Source: Camelimonas lactis
Lineage (GTDB): Bacteria; Pseudomonadota; Alphaproteobacteria; Rhizobiales; Beijerinckiaceae
Assembly: GCF_004342915.1 (NCBI RefSeq)
Contig: NZ_SLWL01000013.1
Location: forward strand, 62,001-126,000
Reading direction: 5' to 3'
Length of the DNA stretch: 64,000 nt
A program made the position numbers and the translations under genes. Positions 55,199 through 64,000 of this stretch are shown piece by piece; within the stretch, counting starts at the first letter, position 1; each line of letters starts with the position of its first letter. Under the pieces are notes generated by a model. It worked only from the letters and a program-made list of their open reading frames with translations, searched no databases and was not told the origin of the DNA.

Positions 55199-56907
55199 CG
55201 CGCGGCCTCCTTCTCCGGTGGGGTGGGGACTGGGGTCCGGGCCCCGGCCGGCAGGGCGGGCGCATGGGCGGCGGGCGCATGGGCGGCGGAGGCCTGAGGG
55301 GTGACCACGGGCTTCTTCAGCACGGCGTCCATGTACAGCTTGCGCTCGGCCAGCTGTTCGGTGGTGTGGCGGACAAAGCGCATGGCCGGGCCGGCCTGAA
55401 TGGTCAGGCCCACGCACAGGGCCAGCAGCACCAGCACCGGCCCCAGTTCGATCATGCTGACGCGCGGCGCCTCACGCTCGAACGACGGCCAGAAGGTGCG
55501 GATGCCGGCGCGCATCATGGCGATCAGCGTGGCGAGGCCAGAGACGACCAGGGTCGCCACCAGCAGCCAGGCCGCCCAGGCCGAGCCTGGCGCCGGCCCG
55601 TTGCGCGCCTGGTCGAGCAGGGCGTCCAGCATGGCGAATTTGGCGATGAAGCCGGATAGCGGCGGCAGGCCTGACAGCAGCAGGGCGCAGCCCATGAAGG
55701 CGATGCCGAGGATCGCCAGAATGGCTGGCACGACGGCGCCGGCCTCGCGGCTGTCCTCACTGTCCTCGTCATAGACGATGCCATAGGCTTCCAGCGTCAC
55801 CGCCAGCACGTCGTCGGCGCGGGCGCGCCCGCGCTCCGCCAGCTCGATCAGCATGAAGAACGCCGCGATCGCCAGCGTCGAACTGACCAGGTAGTACAGC
55901 GTCGCGCTGAAGACATTGGCGTTGCCGGCGCCCATCACCGCCAGGATGGTGCCAGATGACACCAGCACGCTGAAGCCGGCCAGCCGCGCCATGGCCTGGG
56001 AGGCCAGCATGCCCAGCATGCCGTAGATGATGGTGATGACGCCGCCGGTCAGCAGCAGGCCGCTGGCGGCGATCACATTGGTCTGGCCGTCTGGCGAGAA
56101 CAGCAGGCCGAGACGCAGGATGGCGTAGACGCCGACCTTGGTCATGATGGCGAACATGGCCGCCACCGGCGGCCCCGCCGCAGCGTAGGTGGTGGGCAGC
56201 CAGAAGCCCAGCGGCCAGATCGCCGCCTTGACCAGGAAGGCCACGCCCAGCACCGCCGCGCCGACGCGGAACAGCGTGGCTCCATGCGCGTCGAGATCGC
56301 CGATGCGGCTGGCGATGTCCGCCATGTTGAGCGAGCCGGTCGCGCCATAAATCAGGCTGACGCCAATCAGGAACGCCGACGAGGCGACAAGGTTGACGGA
56401 GATGTAGTGCAGCCCGGCTTTCACCCTGGCGTGCCCGGAGCCATGCAGCGCCAGGCCGTACGAGGCGGCCAGCATGATCTCGAAGAACACGAACAGGTTG
56501 AACAGGTCGCCGGTCAGAAAGGCCCCGTTGAGGCCGACGAGCAGCACCTGGAACAGCGGGTGAAAGAAACTGCCGGCCTTGTGCCAGCGCGCCAGCGAGA
56601 ACACCATGGCCGCCGTCGCCAGCAGCGCCGTCAGCGCCAGCATCATCGCCGACAGCCGGTCCAGCGCCAGCACGATGCCAAGACGCGAGGGCCAGTTGCC
56701 GATCTGGTAGACCTGCACGGCGCTCTGGGCGCCGCCGGCCGAGGCCTGCGCCAGCAGCACGATGGCGATGAAGAGCAGGGCGAAGGTGGAGAACACGCCA
56801 AGCGCCGCCGTGATCCTGCCGCTGCGGCCGTCGATGACCAGCATCAGCCCGGCGACGACCATGGGCAGCAGGATGGGCGCCAGTATCAGGTGCTGGGTCC
56901 AGCTCAA
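55195..56907 (-). CDS. mnhD: Antiporter subunit D (MnhD/PhaD), NuoN/M-like
   Basis: A 570-aa membrane protein with about fourteen hydrophobic segments, related to proton-pumping subunits of complex I. Conserved features include LFVFFEIMLAASYGLALHG with the ion-path Glu and Lys residues, RVKAGLHYISVN, FLVKAAIWPLGFWLPTTY and MFAIMTKVGVYAILRLG. It carries ion/proton translocation with subunit A. The C-terminal 50 residues (ending KKPVV then Ala/Pro-rich) are a cytoplasmic tail. It overlaps subunit C by four bases and E by four. Confidence 0.94.
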   Translation of the reverse strand: MSWTQHLILAPILLPMVVAGLMLVIDGRSGRITAALGVFSTFALLFIAIVLLAQASAGGAQSAVQVYQIGNWPSRLGIVLALDRLSAMMLALTALLATAAMVFSLARWHKAGSFFHPLFQVLLVGLNGAFLTGDLFNLFVFFEIMLAASYGLALHGSGHARVKAGLHYISVNLVASSAFLIGVSLIYGATGSLNMADIASRIGDLDAHGATLFRVGAAVLGVAFLVKAAIWPLGFWLPTTYAAAGPPVAAMFAIMTKVGVYAILRLGLLFSPDGQTNVIAASGLLLTGGVITIIYGMLGMLASQAMARLAGFSVLVSSGTILAVMGAGNANVFSATLYYLVSSTLAIAAFFMLIELAERGRARADDVLAVTLEAYGIVYDEDSEDSREAGAVVPAILAILGIAFMGCALLLSGLPPLSGFIAKFAMLDALLDQARNGPAPGSAWAAWLLVATLVVSGLATLIAMMRAGIRTFWPSFEREAPRVSMIELGPVLVLLALCVGLTIQAGPAMRFVRHTTEQLAERKLYMDAVLKKPVVTPQASAAHAPAAHAPALPAGARTPVPTPPEKEAAR

Positions 56908-57239
56908 AGGCCGTCCTCCCGGCCGTCCACGTGGTCGCTGCCGGTGAGCCCGCGCGAGGCGATGGTCACCACCAGCAGCAACGCCGTCATGGCGAAGCTG
57001 ATGACGATGGCCGTGAGCACGAGCGCCTGCGGCGTCGGATCAGCCAGGGCGCTGGCGCCGGCGCCCCCGGTGAAGGTGGGCGCGCCGACTTTCAGGCGTC
57101 CCATCGAAAAGATGAACAGGTTCACCGCGTAGGAGATCAGCGACAGGCCGACGATCACCTGGAATGTGCGCGGACGCAGCACCAGCCAGACGCCGGATCC
57201 CGTGAGCACGCCGATGGCGATGGCGATGACGGGCTCCAT
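56904..57239 (-). CDS. mnhC: Antiporter subunit C (MnhC/PhaC), NuoK-like
   Basis: A 111-aa subunit with three hydrophobic segments: IAIAIGVLTGSGVWLVL, QVIVGLSLISYAVNLFIFSM and ALVLTAIVISFAMTALLLVV. The ISYAVNLFIF stretch and the ADPTPQALVLTAIVI loop match NuoK/MnhC. Its start shares one base with the stop of the A/B gene (TGATG), and its end overlaps D by four bases. Confidence 0.94.
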   Translation of the reverse strand: MEPVIAIAIGVLTGSGVWLVLRPRTFQVIVGLSLISYAVNLFIFSMGRLKVGAPTFTGGAGASALADPTPQALVLTAIVISFAMTALLLVVTIASRGLTGSDHVDGREDGL

Positions 57240-60200
57240 CAGACGTCTCCCCTGCTGCGCGCCGCAGCCTTTTCACGAACGGACGCCTTTTCCATGGTGC
57301 GATAGACGCGGATCGACTGGTGGGCGATGGCGATCAGCATCAGCACCGTTGCGCCGAACACCAGCGCGAACACGCCAAGATCGAACGACAGGGCGCTGGC
57401 CATGGGCGTCTTGCCGAACAGCGGCAACTCCACATAGCGGAAGGCGGTGGTTAGGAACGGCCGGCCAAACAGCAGCGCGCCGAGGCCGGTGGCGGCGGCG
57501 AGCAGGATGCCGGCGCCGATCCAGCGAACCGGCAGCACCACCAGCCGGTCCTCCACCCAGCGGGCGCCGCCGGCGATGTATTGCAGGATGAAGGCGATGG
57601 CGAAGGTCAGCCCGCCGATGAAGCCGCCCCCGGGCAGGTCGTGGCCGCGCATGAACAGGAAAGCCGCCATGGCGCAGATCACCGGGAACAGCAGCCGGAT
57701 GATCACGCCCTGCACCAGCATGTAATGGGCGTTGATCGGGTCCTTGCCCGGGGCATAGCGTGTGCTGTCGTATTCGGTCTGGAAGCGCTTCTGGTCGGGC
57801 GCGGCGAAACTGTCCCGCGCCGGCCGGAAGCGGCGCAGCAGGGCGAACACGGTGATCGCCACAGCGCCGAGCACGGTGATCTCGCCGAGGGTGTCGAAGC
57901 CGCGGAAATCCACGAGAATAACGTTGACCACGTTGTGGCCGCCGCCTTCCGGGTGCGCCCGCCGGATCATCTCGTCGCCGATGGTGGCGGTCTGCTCCGA
58001 CGTCAGCACGGCGAACGCCAGCGCCGCCACGCCGCATCCCGCCGCGATGGCGATGAACAGGTCGCGCAGCCGGCGCAGGCGGGCCGATGTCAGCTGGTCG
58101 TCGGGAATCAGCTCGTCGCGCCGCGGCATCCAGCGCAGGCCCAGCAGGATCAGCACCACGGTGACGATCTCGACCAGCAGCTGCGTCAGCGCCAGGTCCG
58201 GCGCCGAATACCAGACGAAGGTGATGCTGGTGGCGAGGCCGGAGCCGCCCATCAGGATCAGCGCCACCAGGCGGTGATATTTGGCCTGCCACGCCGCGCC
58301 CACGGCGCAGGCGACGCCCACCGCCCACACCAGCAGCAAGGCCGGGTCGAACATGCCGACCATCGGCGCCGACGAGGTCAGCCAGCGCGGCGACAGCCAG
58401 GTGTTGCCGAGCCAGACGCCGACGCTGGCCAGGGCGGCGGCGGGTGAGAAGCCCGCGCCGGCGAGCAGCGGCCAGCACCCGGCCAGCACCATGATGACGA
58501 CCAGGGCGCGCAACTGTGATTGCAGGCGGTTGGTGCCCAGCAGCTCCTCCAGCACGCGGGCCCAGCGCCACGACAGCATGGCGATGGCGCGCTCGAACAA
58601 TCGCTTGCCGCTGAGCCGGCGCAGCAGGGGCGGCCCCTCCACCGCGCCGGAGAGATAGTCCTTGAGGCCAAGGTAGGTGAGCGTGCCGCCGCCGAGCGCC
58701 ACCACGCTCATCAGCAGGGCCGGCGTCAGGCCGTGCCAGACCGCCAGGCTGTATTCCGGCGTCAGGGCGCCGAGCACGCCGAACACCGCCGCGCTCAGGA
58801 AGCCGCTGATCGTCCAGGTGGGCAGCACGCCGACCAGCAGGCACATCAGCGCCAGCAGGGCCGCCGGCGCCAGCATCCAGATCGCCGGATCGTGCGGCTT
58901 GCGCGGCAGATCCGTCGCCTCCGGGCCGAAGAACACCTGGTCGATCAGTCGCAGCGAGTAGGCGACCGAGAACATGCCGGCGAGCGTGGCGAGGTAGGGC
59001 AGGGTGTGGTCGAAGGCGGAATCGACATGGCTCTCGATGGTTTCCGCGAAGAACATTTCCTTCGACAGGAAGCCGTTGAGCAGCGGCACGCCGGCCATGG
59101 CCGCCGCCGCTGCCATGGCGAGGGTGGCGGTGATGGGCATGGCCCGGTACAGGCCGCCGAGCTGGCGGATGTCGCGGGTGCCGGCCTCGTGGTCGATGAT
59201 GCCGGCGGCCATGAACAGCGACGCCTTGAACGTGGCGTGGTTGATCATGTGGAAGATCGCCGCCACCGCCGCCAGCGGACTGCCAAGTCCGAGCAGCAGC
59301 ACGATCAGCCCCAGGTGGCTGATGGTGGAGTAGGCCAGGAGGCCCTTCAGGTCCTGCTGGAACATGGCGAGGAAAGCGCCGATCAGCAACGTCGCCGCGC
59401 CAACCGGCGTGAAAACCCAGAACCAGTAGTCGCTGGCCGCCATCACCGGCCACATGCGCGCCAGCAGGAACACGCCGGCCTTCACCATGGTGGCCGAGTG
59501 CAGATAGGCCGAGACCGGCGTCGGCGCCGTCATGGCGCGCGGCAACCAGAAATGGAACGGGAACTGGGCGCTCTTGGTGAGGGCGCCGAAGGCCACCAGC
59601 GCCAGGGCCGCCGGGTACATCGCATGATCGACAATGGTCCGGCCCGAGGACAGCACCACGTCCAGTTCGTAGCTGCCAACGATATGGCCGATGATCAGCA
59701 TGCCGGCGAACAGGCTGAGGCCGCCGGCCGCCGTCACCGTCAGCGCCATGCGCGCGCCGTCGCGCGCCGCGTCCTTGTGATGCCAGTAGGCGATCAGCAG
59801 GAAGGAGAACAGGCTGGTCAGTTCCCAGAAAAACACCAGCTGGATCAGGTTCCCGGAGATGACGACGCCCAGCATCGCCCCCATGAATCCCAGCAGGAAC
59901 GCAAAGAAACGCGGCGCTGAATCATCCGGCGACATGTAATAGCGGGCATAGAGCACCACGAGCGCGCCAATGCCCGAGACGATCATCGCGAAGGCCCAGG
60001 CGAAGCCGTCAAGCCGGATGGAAAAATTCAGCCCGTATTCCGGCAGCCAGGCGTACTGCGCCCGCAACACCGTGCCCGCGTAAATCTCGGGCGCCGCCCA
60101 AAGACCCAGGCCAAACACCGCCAGCGCCGTCAGACCCGCCAGCCAGGCCACCAGATTGCGCGCCCCCGCCGGCATGAGCGCCGTCGCGGCCGAACTGGCG

Positions 60201-60247
60201 AAAGGCAAAAAGAGCATGAGCGTCAGGGGCAGCTTGGCGTCGGGCAT
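57239..60247 (-). CDS. mnhA: Fused antiporter subunit A/B (MnhAB/PhaAB)
   Basis: A 1002-aa protein. Residues 1 to about 790 are subunit A (NuoL-like, around 20 hydrophobic segments: YARYYMSPDDSAPRFFAFLL, FFWELTSLFSFLLI with the Glu, RAMTAPTPVSAYLHSATMVK, LLAYSTISHLGLIVL). From about residue 850 the MnhB region follows (RLLFPVICAMAAFLFMRGHD, LPGGGFIGGLTFAIAFIL), which other bacteria often encode as a separate gene. The fused form is usual in rhizobial Pha and supports the alphaproteobacterial call. First gene of the six-gene operon; the complex exchanges Na+ or K+ for H+, supporting pH and salt tolerance. Confidence 0.94.
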   Translation of the reverse strand: MPDAKLPLTLMLFLPFASSAATALMPAGARNLVAWLAGLTALAVFGLGLWAAPEIYAGTVLRAQYAWLPEYGLNFSIRLDGFAWAFAMIVSGIGALVVLYARYYMSPDDSAPRFFAFLLGFMGAMLGVVISGNLIQLVFFWELTSLFSFLLIAYWHHKDAARDGARMALTVTAAGGLSLFAGMLIIGHIVGSYELDVVLSSGRTIVDHAMYPAALALVAFGALTKSAQFPFHFWLPRAMTAPTPVSAYLHSATMVKAGVFLLARMWPVMAASDYWFWVFTPVGAATLLIGAFLAMFQQDLKGLLAYSTISHLGLIVLLLGLGSPLAAVAAIFHMINHATFKASLFMAAGIIDHEAGTRDIRQLGGLYRAMPITATLAMAAAAAMAGVPLLNGFLSKEMFFAETIESHVDSAFDHTLPYLATLAGMFSVAYSLRLIDQVFFGPEATDLPRKPHDPAIWMLAPAALLALMCLLVGVLPTWTISGFLSAAVFGVLGALTPEYSLAVWHGLTPALLMSVVALGGGTLTYLGLKDYLSGAVEGPPLLRRLSGKRLFERAIAMLSWRWARVLEELLGTNRLQSQLRALVVIMVLAGCWPLLAGAGFSPAAALASVGVWLGNTWLSPRWLTSSAPMVGMFDPALLLVWAVGVACAVGAAWQAKYHRLVALILMGGSGLATSITFVWYSAPDLALTQLLVEIVTVVLILLGLRWMPRRDELIPDDQLTSARLRRLRDLFIAIAAGCGVAALAFAVLTSEQTATIGDEMIRRAHPEGGGHNVVNVILVDFRGFDTLGEITVLGAVAITVFALLRRFRPARDSFAAPDQKRFQTEYDSTRYAPGKDPINAHYMLVQGVIIRLLFPVICAMAAFLFMRGHDLPGGGFIGGLTFAIAFILQYIAGGARWVEDRLVVLPVRWIGAGILLAAATGLGALLFGRPFLTTAFRYVELPLFGKTPMASALSFDLGVFALVFGATVLMLIAIAHQSIRVYRTMEKASVREKAAARSRGDV

Positions 60248-60385
60248 CTGCGATGGAAAAACCTTTCAGAACAGCGGATCCGCCATCAAAACCAGTCATA
60301 TCGGTCGAGCTTGCCCCTGTTCGCCCATTATGGTTGATTTGGCGGGCGAAATGCAATCGGGTTCAACGAACTGGACAGGCGTGGC

Positions 60386-60411
60386 GGCAGGAAAAACGGG
60401 CAGGAAAAACG
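60386..60411. repeat. Perfect tandem duplication of 13 bp
   Basis: GGCAGGAAAAACG occurs twice without a gap (60386-60398, 60399-60411) in the 347-bp region between the antiporter operon start and the XRE gene. Apart from this and the duplication at 60563-60594, I see no feature in 60248-60594. Confidence 0.75.
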
Positions 60412-60562
60412 CCTGCCGGAACACCGGTTCCAGCATGGCGCCGTAAAGGCAACCCCGTCCATGCGCGATCCTTCAGAAACATCGCGCATGAATCAGGCCC
60501 GGGCGGCGCTTGAGTTTTTCGGGACGCGGATGCGCCGCATCCGGTGCGTTCCGGCGTGAAAC

Positions 60563-60594
60563 GCGATGGTTGATGCACGCGATGGTTGATGCAC
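60563..60594. repeat. Perfect tandem duplication of 16 bp abutting the XRE start
   Basis: GCGATGGTTGATGCAC occurs twice without a gap (60563-60578, 60579-60594), and the chosen ATG follows at once. Each unit contains TTGATG, so it adds potential start codons and shifts spacing to any ribosome binding site. Confidence 0.8.
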
Positions 60595-60891
60595 ATGGGG
60601 GCATTTCTGAAACCTGTCCGCAGCATGAGTCCGGGGCAATGCCGCGCCGCGCGCGGCCTGCTTGACTGGACCCAATGCCAGCTGGCGGCGGAAGCCGGTG
60701 TGTCGCGCAGCACAGTGCGCGATTTCGAAAGCTGCCGGCATGGCCTGCAAAAAGCCAGCGAAAGCCAGATCGTCGGCGCCTTCGAGAAGGCGGGCGTGCG
60801 CTTTATCGCCGCCGGCCGCGCGGGACCGGGGGTGCGCCTGGAGCGCGACGCCTTCGCGCGCAGCCAGCAGGCGGGGCCGCCGAAACGCTGA
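60595..60891 (+). CDS. Small XRE-family helix-turn-helix regulator
   Basis: A 98-aa protein. The helix-turn-helix runs CRAARGLLDWTQCQLAAEAG followed by VSRSTVRDFESC (recognition helix), near residues 18-50, with IVGAFEKAGVRFIAAGRAGPG after it: the small single-domain style common in Hyphomicrobiales. No Shine-Dalgarno is visible. The start lies at the end of a 16-bp tandem duplication; TTG 60586 and ATG 60589 in the same frame are alternatives. Targets are unknown; autoregulation via the repeats is possible. Confidence 0.85.
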   Translation: MGAFLKPVRSMSPGQCRAARGLLDWTQCQLAAEAGVSRSTVRDFESCRHGLQKASESQIVGAFEKAGVRFIAAGRAGPGVRLERDAFARSQQAGPPKR

Positions 60892-60987
60892 CCTGGAGCA
60901 TGTCGGGGAGTGAGCGGCGTCTCGCGGGGAGTAACGTTCCTGCCCCCAATCCGGCGTCCCGTCTGGCCCGGGCAACCGTCCGGGGCG

Positions 60988-61671
60988 TCAGTCCGCCAGC
61001 GTCAGTCCCATCTGCCAGAAATCGGCCTCCAGCCGGGTGGCGTCGCGAAAGATCCGCGACAGCTGGGCGAGGCGCTCCGGCGTCATCCCGGCGAGGCGGG
61101 CGTTGAGCCAGTCGCGCTCCGCCTGCGCCGCCTGCTGGAATTCGGCGTCGGCGTACATGTCGATCCAGCGCATGTAGGGGTTGCCGTCGCGCTTCAGGAA
61201 CTGCTGCGCCAGCAGCCAGCTGGCTACATCGGCGTAGCCGACGACGCAGGGCGCCAGCGCCACGTGCAGATCGAGCAGGTCGCCGCTGGCGCCGGCGTCG
61301 AGCACATAGCGCGTATAGGCCATGGTCGCGCGTGATTCCTGCAATGCGGCCAGGTCGTCCTCGCTGACGCCCCATTCCGCGCACCAGGAAATGTGCAGCC
61401 CCATCTCCAGGTCGACGATGGCCTTCAGGATATCGAGGCCCTGGCGCAGCTCGCCCATGCTGCGCGCCTTGTAGACCGCCAGCCCCCAGGCGCGGGCGAA
61501 ATGCACGAGGAACAGGTAATCCTGCTTCAGGTAATGACGGAAGCTCGCCTCGGGCAGGGAGCCGTCGCCCATGCCGCGCACGAACGGATGCTCGATGTAG
61601 GCGCGCCAGTCGCTGGCGCAGGCGTCGACGAGCCGGTCGAAGGGCAGGGCGTTGGACAGCATGGCGCTCAC
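60988..61671 (-). CDS. tenA: TenA/thiaminase II-family protein
   Basis: A 227-aa protein starting at GTG 61671 after AGGAG; ATG three codons on is also possible. Family stretches: HPFVRGMGDGSLPEASFRHY, LKQDYLFLVHFARAWGLAVY, HISWCAEWGV with the catalytic-site Cys, APCVVGYADVASWLL and a C-terminal RIFRDATRLEADFW. TenA enzymes hydrolyse aminopyrimidines in thiamine salvage. No thiamine genes are nearby, and no TPP riboswitch was recognised upstream. Polyamine genes precede it by 143 bp in the same direction, so a different role in this group is conceivable. Confidence 0.88.
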   Translation of the reverse strand: MSAMLSNALPFDRLVDACASDWRAYIEHPFVRGMGDGSLPEASFRHYLKQDYLFLVHFARAWGLAVYKARSMGELRQGLDILKAIVDLEMGLHISWCAEWGVSEDDLAALQESRATMAYTRYVLDAGASGDLLDLHVALAPCVVGYADVASWLLAQQFLKRDGNPYMRWIDMYADAEFQQAAQAERDWLNARLAGMTPERLAQLSRIFRDATRLEADFWQMGLTLAD

Positions 61672-61814
61672 GTTCCTCTCCTGGCGGCTTCCATCGCCGG
61701 CATGTGGAGGACCGGCGGCAAGGCGGGCATGCAAGGGGCGGGCGCTTGCGCCAGCCCTGGGGCTCCGGGATGCTCTTCCCGCAGGCGCGCGTTCAGGGCG
61801 CGCCGGAAAACAGG

Positions 61815-63053
<1,239 letters not shown>

Positions 63054-63101
63054 TTCACGCGAAAACCCCGTGTTCAGTGAATCTGCAAGGTGGACAGGCG
63101 C

Positions 63102-64000
63102 TCAGGACAGCGCCGCCGCGAAATCGTCGTAGCCGAAGGTGCGGACGAGGCGCACCTCGCCATCCAGTTCGCGGATGGCGATCGACGGCATTTTCACGCC
63201 GTTGAACCAGTTCTTCTTCACCATCGTGTAGCCGGCTGCATCCTGGAACGAGATGCGGTCGCCAATCGCCAGTTCCTTCTCAAACCGGAACTCGCCAAAA
63301 ATGTCGCCGGCCAGGCATGACTTGCCGCACACCATGTAAGGATGCGGGCCGGCGTCCGGCGCCACCTTCGCATGCTGGCGGTAGATCAGCAGGTCGAGCA
63401 TGTGCGCCTCCACCGAGGCGTCGACGATGGCCAGCTGCTTGCCGTTGTCCAGAATGTCCAGCACGCTGACTTCAAGCGTCGTCGAGCGGGTGATCGCCGC
63501 TTCTCCGGGCTCCAGATAGACCTGCACGCCATAATCCTGGGCGAACTTTTTCAGGCGGGCGCAGAAGGCGTCGAGCCGGTAGCCATCGCCGGTGAAGTGA
63601 ATGCCGCCGCCAAGGCTGACCCATTTCACCTGGGCCAGCAGGTCGCCAAAGCGTTCCTCGATCTGGCCGAGCATGGCGTCGAACAGGTCGAAGTCGCTGT
63701 TTTCGCAGTTGTTGTGGATCATGAAGCCGTCGATGCGATCCATGAACGGCCGCACCCTGTCGGCGTCCCACTCACCGAGGCGGCTGAACGGGCGGGCCGG
63801 ATCGGCCAGATCAAAGCTGGACGACGACACGCCAGGGTTCAGGCGCAGGCCGCGCTGGATGCCCTGGGCGCGACCGGCGAAGCGCGTGAACTGGCCGAGC
63901 GAGTTGAAGATGATCTTGTCCGCATGGGACACGACCTCGTCGATCTCATGATCGGCGTAAGCGACGGAGTAGGCGTGGGTTTCGCCGCCGAACTTCTCGC
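63102..64000 (-). CDS. nspC: Carboxynorspermidine decarboxylase, NspC-like (5' end beyond window)
   Basis: Partial: the frame is open to the window edge, so roughly the first quarter or less is missing. It is a PLP-dependent fold-III decarboxylase. Visible parts include AYADHEIDEVVSHADKI, LRLNPGVSSSSFD, FMIHNNCENSDFDLF, WVSLGGGIHFTGDGYRLD, LEPGEAAITRST and MVCGKSCLAGDIF, with the active-site Cys. The Lys carrying PLP is expected in the missing N-terminus. It decarboxylates carboxynorspermidine or carboxyspermidine to the polyamine. It is the first gene of the leftward polyamine pair in view. The start at GTG 63932 proposed by a simple scan is internal. Confidence 0.94.
   Translation of the reverse strand, partial: EKFGGETHAYSVAYADHEIDEVVSHADKIIFNSLGQFTRFAGRAQGIQRGLRLNPGVSSSSFDLADPARPFSRLGEWDADRVRPFMDRIDGFMIHNNCENSDFDLFDAMLGQIEERFGDLLAQVKWVSLGGGIHFTGDGYRLDAFCARLKKFAQDYGVQVYLEPGEAAITRSTTLEVSVLDILDNGKQLAIVDASVEAHMLDLLIYRQHAKVAPDAGPHPYMVCGKSCLAGDIFGEFRFEKELAIGDRISFQDAAGYTMVKKNWFNGVKMPSIAIRELDGEVRLVRTFGYDDFAAALS

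Noticed and set aside
57239-60247. Frameshift or assembly fusion joining MnhA and MnhB
   Set aside because: The fused A/B subunit is the normal form in rhizobial Pha-type antiporters, and the junction region is continuous protein.
61672-61814. Possible TPP riboswitch upstream of tenA
   Set aside because: The conserved CUGAGA and ACC-UGAUCUGG-type segments are not present on the transcribed strand.

Overview
The window is high-GC chromosomal DNA. Gene content and style point to an alphaproteobacterium, most likely Hyphomicrobiales (fused Mnh/Pha AB subunit, carboxynorspermidine polyamine route, YhaO/YhaN pair, ligase-associated-type Lhr helicase with PdeM). I cannot name the genus. I saw no rRNA, tRNA, CRISPR array, integrase or transposase.

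Layout. 1-2161: a two-component pair, a 7TM-type histidine kinase (cut by the window edge) and a NarL-type regulator, joined by a TTGA overlap. 2804-11880: an iron-uptake region. A Fiu/PiuA-like TonB receptor, a PiuC-type dioxygenase and a Sel1-repeat protein run rightwards. Converging on them is a leftward operon: FMN alpha-hydroxy-acid dehydrogenase, periplasmic binding protein, two permeases and an ATPase of the catecholate/petrobactin type. 12126-20885: metabolism and transport (CurA-like reductase, fumarase, SDR, AGCS and APC amino-acid transporters, a small Rdx protein, an exported His/Gly-rich protein). 21238-26030: DNA repair (Lhr-type helicase, PdeM phosphoesterase, DnaQ-like exonuclease).

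26031-41497 is a visibly AT-richer island of about 15.5 kb. It holds a 1683-aa RHS/YD-repeat protein on the minus strand followed by a large Ig-like protein gene. Diverging from these are four plus-strand genes for Ig-like or unrecognised proteins. None has an evident Sec signal. The two outermost genes appear to be paralogues sharing a motif series that I cannot assign to a named family, and both are broken: one by a +1 frameshift, the other by an in-frame amber codon. This is the most unusual part of the window.

41580-64000: an acyl-CoA dehydrogenase; YhaN and YhaO (SbcCD-like); a leftward polysaccharide cluster (ExoY-like sugar transferase, UDP-glucose dehydrogenase, WbpA/TviB-like dehydrogenase, a 26-aa membrane peptide, RmlA); a complete Mnh/Pha cation/proton antiporter operon with every junction overlapping; a small XRE regulator preceded by a perfect tandem duplication; and a leftward TenA, carboxynorspermidine synthase and NspC group, the last cut by the window edge.

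Starts were re-chosen wherever a ribosome binding site or the family N-terminus argued against the longest open frame. No database search was possible, so family names rest on recognised motifs and overall resemblance.
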